DNA from: JANRJY01 sp033763735
GTDB lineage: Bacteria; Bacteroidota; Bacteroidia; Cytophagales; UBA9547
Length of the DNA stretch: 50,308 nt
Direction of reading: 5' to 3'
Assembly (NCBI GenBank): GCA_033763735.1
Contig: JANRJY010000040.1
Span: 1-50,308 of the forward strand
The notes under the pieces are model-generated. The model did no database searches and was not told the origin of the DNA. It worked only from the letters and a program-made list of their open reading frames with translations. How positions within the stretch are numbered: the first letter of the stretch is position 1; every line of letters starts with the position of its first letter. The position numbers and the translations under genes are program-made. Shown here in pieces: positions 44,101 through 50,308 of this stretch.

Positions 44101-45371
44101 TGATGCATAGGTGATTGTGCACCAAAGAGGTATTTGCTTACCTTTACTTTTTCAATGAGAGCTACAGAAAAATCATCTCCTTTTGACGATTTTTTGCTCA
44201 CCTGACCGGTATTTAGTTTGAATTGATACATCATATTAAGTGCTTCCAACCTACGAGGGTGCATACTTGATAGCATCAGTGAATCACTTAAAAGATTATC
44301 CAAGCTTGCTTGTGCTTCTTTAATCATTAATCGTCCGGTATAATATTCAGCATCTGTTTTGTTTTTGAAATAAAAGTAATTTCTGCTTTTGTTGCCATAT
44401 TGCTTATTCATAGCGCTTATTATTGCTTTTTGGTATTTTTGGGCGGAACCAAAGTCTTTGCCGGCTAAGTAATATTTGTACATATCCGTGTTTAGTTCCA
44501 CTATTTCTTTGGATTGGGGACAAAGACTTTTGCCTTTATCAAACCAAGTTTTATTATTGGTTTTGAGGGCTTTACCTGTTTCTTTCAGACCATTTACATA
44601 ATCATAAGTTAATAATGAATTGAACTTAGCCATATGTAACTTATTGATAACTCGTTCGTTGGCCTTGCTGCCTAAGTTGTTTTTAATCCATTCGTCAGCA
44701 AGATTATAAAGTGAATCAGCAGCATCGTAATTGCCACTTTCAAAATAAGTTTGCGCAACAAAATCCATAATTCGAGCATAGTTTTGCTTTAATATTTGCA
44801 GTTCGAATTTTGTGAGCTTTTTACCAGTATCGGGGTTGCGGATATCGTTGAAAATAATGTTACCTATAGTCGAAATTATTGGGGTTAAAGTTTTGATTGC
44901 ATCCTTATAATAACCTGACTTAAATTGTGCAATTCCTAGTGACGATTTAACTTTATATTGCAAAACTACCGAGGTCATTTGATTCAATTTGTAAAGCGAA
45001 TCGGCCATTTTGCTATATTTCAAGGCCATTTTGGGGTATCCACACTCGGCAAAGGCCTCAGAAGCTTCAGCCAAAGCACTTATATAATTATCAGATTTTT
45101 TGTCGTAAGTCTGTGCTTTTTCCAAACCTGAAAAAATGGAAGGAAATATTTCTTTATAGTTACCAAGTTGATTATGAATGATAGCAGCGTGAAAATAAGC
45201 ACTTGGTGAATTTTTCTTTTGTAATACAGCATCGTTCAATGACTTTGCTTTTTTGTATTCCCCAATTTTATAAGCTGCTTCAACTTTGATGAAATCGGGA
45301 TTAGTGATTTGGGCAATTACTGTATATGTAGAGATAATTGAGAGTGCAAAAAATTTATAATAGAATTTCAT
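41172..45371 (-). CDS. Giant exported TPR-CHAT protein
   Basis: About 1399 residues from the preferred ATG at 45369-45371, where a signal peptide begins (MKFYYKFFALSIISTYTVIAQ); a start ten codons upstream is less likely. Residues 25 to about 900 are an almost unbroken array of tetratricopeptide repeats (for example YNKALQISLKVFGPQSIRTAE). A linker with coiled-coil character follows. The last 300 residues are a CHAT domain, a caspase-like cysteine peptidase fold, with its dyad present: His near 1240 in HIATHGFF and Cys near 1312 in LSACETGLG, and AGAGSVVMSLF. Export means it would act in the periplasm or outside. The substrate is unknown. Confidence 0.88.
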   Translation of the reverse strand: MKFYYKFFALSIISTYTVIAQITNPDFIKVEAAYKIGEYKKAKSLNDAVLQKKNSPSAYFHAAIIHNQLGNYKEIFPSIFSGLEKAQTYDKKSDNYISALAEASEAFAECGYPKMALKYSKMADSLYKLNQMTSVVLQYKVKSSLGIAQFKSGYYKDAIKTLTPIISTIGNIIFNDIRNPDTGKKLTKFELQILKQNYARIMDFVAQTYFESGNYDAADSLYNLADEWIKNNLGSKANERVINKLHMAKFNSLLTYDYVNGLKETGKALKTNNKTWFDKGKSLCPQSKEIVELNTDMYKYYLAGKDFGSAQKYQKAIISAMNKQYGNKSRNYFYFKNKTDAEYYTGRLMIKEAQASLDNLLSDSLMLSSMHPRRLEALNMMYQFKLNTGQVSKKSSKGDDFSVALIEKVKVSKYLFGAQSPMHQFDMLDYANYLSRYAYKFSEADKIYQESLIKILKSQLEPTSVVLPVLINEMGNHNELTEKYSEAFDNYALSADMYFKTLGDNSDAFADQLEKMANVQFASGYFKDAEKTIDKAITTFDLLKNPNRELYMNALVTKAQIKNAVGEFDEAKKSLRKTIKLSEKLDLVSADIEDEALESRAYILLEQGKYKEAESMLKSGIETKTETLNDGSIEFIKPYLNVGYIQFIYGNYAEAENYYNKALQISLKVFGPQSIRTAECYYKIQKLKYAIGDYDKAKELLLKVIDIYKNKFEEKHIFIVSAYLDLSNLYLVTKEPAEKSDELLSKALEIVTTYLGEEHSLYAQTVKDIAKFYIKTGQYDKAEKYLNISAAIFKVKQGRKNLNIAEIYVLKGDLNLQNKKLKDAETNYEKALNIYGLALSKEHPSYVSTQSKLAKVYYLDGKMKKSISLTDETTEKYMNFIGKYFPSLSEKEKLKFWNLIREDFEFYNFLMLKNYKQDPSLATKAFNHSLVTKSVLLNNSIKLKESILSSGDQELIANYNTYLSLKEQLTLALGLTDEEKESQGINIKNLESDISNLEKELGKKSEFFTSSVKSKRNTWLDVKEILGEKETAVEMLRVRYFNGQFTDSVIYASLTINKKTQTAPEVTVLANGTELETRMVKYYRNQIKFKYEDEESFQAYWDPIYARIPKGNLVYFSPEGVYNQINLETLRLPDGTYVLDNQDISIVSNFSSLIETKKRKPVKNNSNLIFVIGNPRFYDSGETGSKQSIQQLPGTELEAQTISDLFDKNQWEVVTNLDTSASENKVKTYQNPRIVHIATHGFFKEIDQKDFEIFNEELTSPLNRSGILLKYSGNILSDDKSLNFNSKDGILTASEAMNLYMDKTELVVLSACETGLGQVQAGEGVYGLQRSFLVAGAGSVVMSLFKVDDEATKLLMIEFYKNWLKTGNKRKAFTDAKRTIKKIKPQPIYWGAFVMVENK

Positions 45372-45515
45372 AGTTTGAAAATTTGATGAAAAATACAACA
45401 TTTATAATATATCGAAAGTAATTAAAATATATTCTGGAATTGATAATTGAGAGTTCAAAATATTTTATAGTTTTGAAATCAAATAGTAAAATAAAACATT
45501 TTAGAGATATAAGTA

Positions 45516-45523
45516 TACATTTG
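45516..45523 (+). promoter_or_regulatory. Bacteroidota-type -7 box
   Basis: TACATTTG fits TAnnTTTG and lies 19 bases before the ATG at 45543, giving a very short leader. Confidence 0.4.
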
Positions 45524-45542
45524 TCATTTTGAATCAAAAAAT

Positions 45543-46286
45543 ATGAAATCATTTATTTTAATTACATTTTTATTTGTAATAGCTCTTCAAATAAATGCCC
45601 AAGACCAAATTGTAAAAACTAATGGGGATGAAATATTTGGAAAAGTAATACGAGTTAATACTTTGGATGTAGTTTATAAGAAAAAGGATAATTTGGAAGG
45701 CCCCGAATATTCTGAACTAAAAGCCAATATATTATTTATAAAGTATGAAAATGGTTCAAAAGACGTATTTACCACCTCCACTACACCAGTGGTTAATAAT
45801 ATGTCAACCCTTTGCGACCCCATCAGAAGGTATAATTCGGTATTTTTGGATTTGGGGGGTAATGGATTAATTGCATCCTTAAATTATGAACGTAAATTTT
45901 ATTATAGTAAAAACAACTTTATCACTGGAAAGTTAGGTTATGGACCGTTTTACATATATAATATAGTAAATTTAACTACTACATTTAATTTTGGAGATGG
46001 AATGAATTATTTTGAAGGAGGAGGCGGGTTTGGTGTATTTTCTTATAATTTGTTTGATCCTAATAACTTAAATAAATTTAGTTATATTTATTTCACACCA
46101 ACTTTTGGTTACCGTAGGCAAAGCGGGAGTGGGTTTATGTTCAGATCTTATTTGACAATGTACACCAATGCTACGCCCAATTATGCTTATAATAGCAGAA
46201 CTGGTAATTATGATTATTCTAAATTAAATTCTGTTAATTATCTATTTTTCCCATTTCTAGGGATTTCATTAGGATATTCTTTCTAA
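45543..46286 (+). CDS. Predicted outer-membrane or secreted beta-rich protein
   Basis: A 247-residue protein with a signal peptide (MKSFILITFLFVIALQINAQ). Residues 20-85 (QIVKTNGDEIFGKVIRVNTLDVVYKK) resemble a small beta domain seen in many Bacteroidota surface proteins. The rest has alternating aromatic strands (SVFLDLGGNGLIASLNYERKFYY) and ends in a phenylalanine after GISLGYSF, as outer-membrane barrels do. The precise function is unknown. It is divergent from the TPR-CHAT gene. Confidence 0.65.
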   Translation: MKSFILITFLFVIALQINAQDQIVKTNGDEIFGKVIRVNTLDVVYKKKDNLEGPEYSELKANILFIKYENGSKDVFTTSTTPVVNNMSTLCDPIRRYNSVFLDLGGNGLIASLNYERKFYYSKNNFITGKLGYGPFYIYNIVNLTTTFNFGDGMNYFEGGGGFGVFSYNLFDPNNLNKFSYIYFTPTFGYRRQSGSGFMFRSYLTMYTNATPNYAYNSRTGNYDYSKLNSVNYLFFPFLGISLGYSF

Positions 46287-46320
46287 AAAATAATTTTTAG
46301 GAAAGTTACACCCTGATACA

Positions 46321-46328
46321 TAGTTTTG
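46321..46328 (+). promoter_or_regulatory. Bacteroidota-type -7 box for nuoM
   Basis: TAGTTTTG lies 16 bases ahead of the TTG start at 46345 and suggests nuoM is transcribed on its own. Confidence 0.38.
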
Positions 46329-46344
46329 CATAAAAAAGCAATCA

Positions 46345-47910
46345 TTGTTTCCGGCTCTAAGTTTTCTGTTATTTTTCCCTCTATTTGTATCGATTGTTTT
46401 ATTATTTATACCTGGTACCTATCTTAAATTAATTAGAACTATTGCAATTTCCTCGTGTGCAATTCTTTTAGCTTTTGTTATCTTTTTATTACAAAGTTTT
46501 GATCCCCAACTTAAGGGATTTCAGTTTTTTGAAAAGTTCGATTGGATAACTCTTACACTTCCCGGAATTGGTCGATTATCCGTTGATTATTGTTTGGGTG
46601 TTGATGGGGTAAGTCTAGTATTGCTATTTCTTACAACAGTTGTTTTTTTAATTGCTATAATTATCTCTAATAGTATAACCGAAAGATTCAGAGCCTATTA
46701 TGCTGCAACTTTGTTTTTATATGCCAATATCATAGGGTGCTTTATAGCTTTAGATTTATTTTTATTTTTTCTATTTTTCGAATTGATGTTATTGCCTATG
46801 TATTTCCTAATTGGCATTTGGGGTGGACCAAGAAAAGAATATGCTGCTATAAAGTTTTTTCTATATACCCTTTTTGGTTCAGTATTCATATTGATAGCAT
46901 TAATTATGCTTTATATTTCTTATAAAGATCCGATTGAAAGTAGTATGTATACATTGACCCACACCTTTAGGTTGGATTACTTTACCAATGCAAGCAATAT
47001 CCTTAGTGGAAGTGTTTTAGCTTTGGATTACAAAGGGTCGTTATGGGGATTTAATTACCGAGAATGGGCATTTTTACTTTTATTTTTAGGTTTTTGTATC
47101 AAACTACCTTCTTTTCCTTTTCATACTTGGCTTCCTGATGCGCATGTGGAAGCACCTACACCTGTTTCCATTATTTTAGCTGCCATATTGTTGAAAGTAG
47201 GTGCTTATGGTTTATTTCGAATTGCTTATCCAATATTTCCGACAGAGGCGGCTCATTTTGCAAACTTGATAGCTATTATTGGCACTATTTCTATTGTATA
47301 TGCGGCTTATAATGCTTTAGCGCAGACCGATATCAAAAAAATGATTGCTTATTCATCGGTTTCACATATGGGGTTTGTGATACTAGGTTTGGCTTCAAAC
47401 AAAGCCGAAGGCATAGGAGGTGCTATTTATCAGATGGTTAGTCATGGATTTATTTCTGCGGGACTGTTTTTAATAGCAGGTGTATTGTATGACCGTACGC
47501 ACAATCGTCAAATCGAAAATTTCAGAGGTCTTGCCAACAAAATGCCTCGATTCACTGCATTTGTAATCATTTTGTTTTTTGCTTCTTTTGGACTGCCCGG
47601 ATTTTCAGGATTTATTGCTGAAATACTGGTGCTTTTGGGGAGTTTTAGTTCCGTGTTAATTCCCAAGTGGGTTACGCTAACTGCATTGGTGGGGCTGGTA
47701 GTTGCTGCTGCATATTATTTGTGGACTTTGCAAAGGATGTTTTTTGGTAAATATTGGGTTCAAGAAGGACTACTTGAAAACAAGGAAATTACGGATTTGA
47801 ACAATACTGAAATGCTTTGCTTTATTCCGCTGGTATTCTTTGTAATATTATTGGGAATATATCCTGATGCCATTTTTTATTTTGTGAGTAATACAATTGC
47901 ACCTTTTTAA
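46345..47910 (+). CDS. nuoM: NADH-quinone oxidoreductase subunit M (NuoM), isolated
   Basis: A 521-residue proton-pumping antiporter-like subunit of respiratory complex I, with about 14 membrane helices. Key residues are kept: the glutamate in FFELMLLPMYFLIGIWGG, the lysine before PSFPFHTWLPDAHVEAPTPVS and the lysine in LLKVGAYG, and the HMGFV and GFSGFIAE loops. The start is TTG at 46345. Neighbours are a surface-protein gene and nth, and no other nuo gene is adjacent, although nuoM normally sits between nuoL and nuoN. An orphan antiporter role cannot be excluded. Confidence 0.9.
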   Translation: MFPALSFLLFFPLFVSIVLLFIPGTYLKLIRTIAISSCAILLAFVIFLLQSFDPQLKGFQFFEKFDWITLTLPGIGRLSVDYCLGVDGVSLVLLFLTTVVFLIAIIISNSITERFRAYYAATLFLYANIIGCFIALDLFLFFLFFELMLLPMYFLIGIWGGPRKEYAAIKFFLYTLFGSVFILIALIMLYISYKDPIESSMYTLTHTFRLDYFTNASNILSGSVLALDYKGSLWGFNYREWAFLLLFLGFCIKLPSFPFHTWLPDAHVEAPTPVSIILAAILLKVGAYGLFRIAYPIFPTEAAHFANLIAIIGTISIVYAAYNALAQTDIKKMIAYSSVSHMGFVILGLASNKAEGIGGAIYQMVSHGFISAGLFLIAGVLYDRTHNRQIENFRGLANKMPRFTAFVIILFFASFGLPGFSGFIAEILVLLGSFSSVLIPKWVTLTALVGLVVAAAYYLWTLQRMFFGKYWVQEGLLENKEITDLNNTEMLCFIPLVFFVILLGIYPDAIFYFVSNTIAPF

Positions 47911-48008
47911 CAAATGATTGCTATTAAAAATTCAATACATTGTTCGCCTCTTTCTAATTTCCCCAAAGCTGAAAAGTTAAAGGAATTTAAATTTTTATTG
48001 TTTAGTAT

Positions 48009-48650
48009 ATGACTACTAAAGAACGATATTCAGGAATTATTGAATATTTTCTTAAAAATGCCCCAAATGCTGAAACGGAATTGCATTACAACAATCCTTA
48101 TGAATTGCTGGTGTCAGTTATTTTAAGTGCTCAGTGCACTGATAAGAGGGTAAATATGGTCACGCCTGCTTTTTTTAAGGTTTTCCCGGATGCTATCGCT
48201 TTATCAAATGCCGATATTGAATCGGTTTTTACATTAATCAAGAGCATATCTTATCCCAATAACAAAGCCAAATCATTGGTTGGTATGGCTAAAATGTTGG
48301 TTGATAAATACAATTCAATCGTTCCTAATACCATAGAAGAATTGGAACTACTTCCCGGTGTGGGTCGAAAAACAGCCAATGTCATTGCTTCCGTGGTATA
48401 TGATATGCCCGCTATGGCAGTGGACACGCATGTACAAAGAGTTTCGAAAAGAATAGGTTTGGTAAAACCATCGGATAAATCGCCCTTACAAATTGAAAAA
48501 GAACTCGTTAAAAATATACCTGAGAAATATATAGCCAAAGCGCATCATTGGTTGATATTGCATGGCAGGTATGTGTGTAAGGCCAGAAAACCCGAATGTG
48601 GTAGTTGTGGGATTGCAGGATGTTGTAAATATTTTAAGGGTATTACTTAG
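48009..48650 (+). CDS. nth: Endonuclease III
   Basis: A 213-residue DNA glycosylase/AP lyase for oxidised pyrimidines. The helix-hairpin-helix LPGVGRKTANVIASVVYD carries the catalytic Lys and is followed by the catalytic Asp in AVDTHVQRVSKRIGL. The C-terminal Fe-S cluster motif is C-x6-C-x2-C-x5-C (CKARKPECGSCGIAGCC). VSVILSAQCTDKRVN at the N-terminus is typical. It is divergent in character from nuoM, with a gap of about 98 bases. Confidence 0.95.
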   Translation: MTTKERYSGIIEYFLKNAPNAETELHYNNPYELLVSVILSAQCTDKRVNMVTPAFFKVFPDAIALSNADIESVFTLIKSISYPNNKAKSLVGMAKMLVDKYNSIVPNTIEELELLPGVGRKTANVIASVVYDMPAMAVDTHVQRVSKRIGLVKPSDKSPLQIEKELVKNIPEKYIAKAHHWLILHGRYVCKARKPECGSCGIAGCCKYFKGIT

Positions 48651-48655
48651 AAGAG

Positions 48656-49042
48656 TTACTCAATTTCCGCCATTGGGGCATCAATTGACCGAGGATTCGG
48701 ATATAAACCTAAACTGCTGGGTTCTACAATTAAATCCAAAACTTCCATCGGGACGGCTCCCAAAAGCGCATAGTTTTTGTTAGGTTGCGAAATTGCCTCA
48801 AATACACCTTTTCTACCACATACTTCCATTATTACACCATGTACCACATCCAAAAGTTCCGTTTTTTCGTTAGCATATTTTACAGATTGTTTTCTTATAA
48901 TTGGGAATCCAAACTCTTTAACTACACTTTCTGGAAGAACTAACATAGTGGCACCGGAATCCACTTTAGCGGGTACTAATACAGTTTCGATTTTAGTATT
49001 ATATGCGTTTGAAATTTTTAATTCAACAGTGATAATACCCAT
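48656..49042 (-). CDS. Retropepsin-like aspartic protease-family protein
   Basis: A 128-residue protein with the clan AA motif VPAKVDSGATMLVLPE, matching the catalytic D-S/T-G-A of retroviral-type aspartic proteases, and a later ALLGAVPMEVLDLIV flap-end strand. Members act as homodimers. No signal peptide is seen, so it is cytosolic. Activity and substrate are unknown. It converges with nth, with five bases between stops. Confidence 0.75.
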   Translation of the reverse strand: MGIITVELKISNAYNTKIETVLVPAKVDSGATMLVLPESVVKEFGFPIIRKQSVKYANEKTELLDVVHGVIMEVCGRKGVFEAISQPNKNYALLGAVPMEVLDLIVEPSSLGLYPNPRSIDAPMAEIE

Positions 49043-49241
49043 TTTTTTTTATACAAAAATACATAATTTTTAATTGATTTTATCTTTTTATTAAAGCCTT
49101 AATTGTCAATTGTATAGAATTGTCCAATAAATTTTGTTTTCAACTTTCGCTCTAAAATTAGTTTTAAAGTATACGAATAAGTTCCTTTCTGTATAATATT
49201 GCAAATAATCTCTAAAAACAGAAATTAAGTCTCCATAAATA

Positions 49242-50308
49242 ATGCGCAAGTTCTTAGTTTTCCTTATTGCATTTATTGTAGTTGCTGTTATTGCTGCTTT
49301 TCAGCTTCCGGGATTGCTCAAAAAAGAAATTGAAAAGCGAATTATTGCCGAACTTGACAATACGATTCGTGCCGATTTTTCTTTTCAAAAATTCGATTTA
49401 TCGTCCATCAATGACTTTCCGCATATCAGCATTCAAATGGAAAATTTTTTGGTTCAAGGAATTGATAATTTCAAAGGCGATACCTTAGCCTATTCTAAAA
49501 AAGTGATTTTACTTTTCGATTTTTGGAATGTTTACAATACCCAAAAGCTTGATATTAAGGGGATTTACTTAATTGAACCGGATATCAGATTGGTAGTTGA
49601 AAGAGACTCAAGTGCCAATTTTGACATATTTCATTCTGCAAAAACAAATCCAGACATCAAAGATTCATCACATTTTAACTTGATGATTGAGAAATGGCAA
49701 ATCGGTAAAGGCAAAATTGAATATAGAGACAAAATTGAAAGCAATCATATTGTATTGGATGGCATTAATCATACAGGCAAAGGATCATTTACTGAATTAG
49801 TGGACGATTTAATAACCAGAACATCCATAATTGAAGCTACAGTTAGATGGCGAAACGTGAAATATATTCACAAAAAGCCTATCAATCTGGATTTGATTGT
49901 AGATATGAATTTCAAAGATTCCATATTTACCATTAAAGAGAACAAAGCATCCATAGGTCATTTTAGCTTCGGTTTTGAAGGGCGTTTCAAGAAAATTTCC
50001 AATTTGTATCATTCCGATGTCAAGTTCAACATTAAAGAAACTAATTTCAAAGAAATATTAACCTTATTGCCAGGGGTTTATAAGAAAAGTGTAGAAGAAT
50101 ACCATGCTAAGGGTGATGTGGCCTTCACAGGTCATTTGAATGGCAAATTTGATCCAGTCAAAAGCCAATGGCCGGGTTTCAGTGCAAAACTGGTTGTGCA
50201 AAATGGTGAGATTCGACACCCGGAACTTAAAGCTTCTATAACCGGAATCAACTTACATTTGTTGGTTGAAAACAAATTAGGATTGCCCGATAGTACCAAT
50301 TTTTTGAT
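49242..50308 (+). CDS. AsmA-family protein, runs off the window
   Basis: An open frame from ATG 49242 stays open for at least 355 codons to the window end. It starts with a membrane anchor (MRKFLVFLIAFIVVAVIAAF) followed by a beta-rich region (LLKKEIEKRIIAELDNTI, FSFQKFDLSSINDFPHISI) typical of AsmA-like outer-membrane biogenesis or lipid-transfer proteins. Bacteroidota members are usually 800-1000 residues, so most of the gene lies beyond the edge. The start follows a 199-base gene-free AT-rich gap with no recognised site. Confidence 0.82.
   Translation, partial: MRKFLVFLIAFIVVAVIAAFQLPGLLKKEIEKRIIAELDNTIRADFSFQKFDLSSINDFPHISIQMENFLVQGIDNFKGDTLAYSKKVILLFDFWNVYNTQKLDIKGIYLIEPDIRLVVERDSSANFDIFHSAKTNPDIKDSSHFNLMIEKWQIGKGKIEYRDKIESNHIVLDGINHTGKGSFTELVDDLITRTSIIEATVRWRNVKYIHKKPINLDLIVDMNFKDSIFTIKENKASIGHFSFGFEGRFKKISNLYHSDVKFNIKETNFKEILTLLPGVYKKSVEEYHAKGDVAFTGHLNGKFDPVKSQWPGFSAKLVVQNGEIRHPELKASITGINLHLLVENKLGLPDSTNFL

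Noticed and set aside
41172..45371. TPR-CHAT protein as a CRISPR-linked or gasdermin-type defence protease
   Set aside because: No cas, gasdermin or CRISPR array is nearby and the protein has a signal peptide.

Overview
The window is chromosomal DNA from a low-GC member of the Bacteroidota (order not determinable from sequence alone). Support comes from promoter-like TAnnTTTG boxes just upstream of several genes, the absence of clear Shine-Dalgarno sites, several TTG starts fixed by in-frame stops, a 29-residue MPCGKKRKRHK-type protein, the cluster radA / ssb-mutY / HU-TPR-small protein-rng, DUF4369-thioredoxin lipoproteins and a membrane pyrophosphatase.

Layout. 1-215: the end of an rRNA operon (5S rRNA cut by the window edge, then a strong terminator). 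0.47-30.1 kb: ordinary housekeeping genes. These cover amino-acid breakdown (glutaryl-CoA dehydrogenase, tryptophan 2,3-dioxygenase, a lysine-ketoglutarate-reductase-like saccharopine dehydrogenase and an ALDH7-type aminoadipate-semialdehyde dehydrogenase), chromosome upkeep (SMC, RadA, SSB, MutY, HU, a UDG-family protein, a PolX-like protein), RNA processing (CCA transferase, RNase G), cofactor and Fe-S assembly (ThiL, IscA-like), a RelE-type toxin-antitoxin pair, an M20 peptidase, a lipid kinase, a TlpA-like lipoprotein and a K+-dependent membrane pyrophosphatase.

30.1-36.7 kb: an accessory island between a small lipoprotein gene and recA. It holds a HigBA-type toxin-antitoxin pair between 78-bp direct repeats, a GC-rich PAS-LuxR regulator, debris of a GH108 lysozyme gene, two AT-rich secreted orphans and a membrane protein of the putative AbiC phage-abortive-infection family. 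A 42-bp direct repeat lies at each end of the island. Both repeat families read as fragments of one decayed coding sequence.

36.7-50.3 kb: core genes again. recA, a KdsC-like HAD phosphatase, thiolase, an SPFH/prohibitin lipoprotein gene broken by one in-frame TAG, a very large exported TPR-CHAT protein, a lone nuoM, nth, a retropepsin-like protein and the start of an AsmA-family gene that runs off the window.

Points that most deserve a second look are the repeat-bounded island with AbiC and its orphan neighbours, the PolX-like protein that has lost all three polymerase aspartates but kept a complete PHP nuclease site, the nonsense-interrupted SPFH gene, the isolated nuoM, and two real genes shorter than usual annotation limits (43 and 29 residues).
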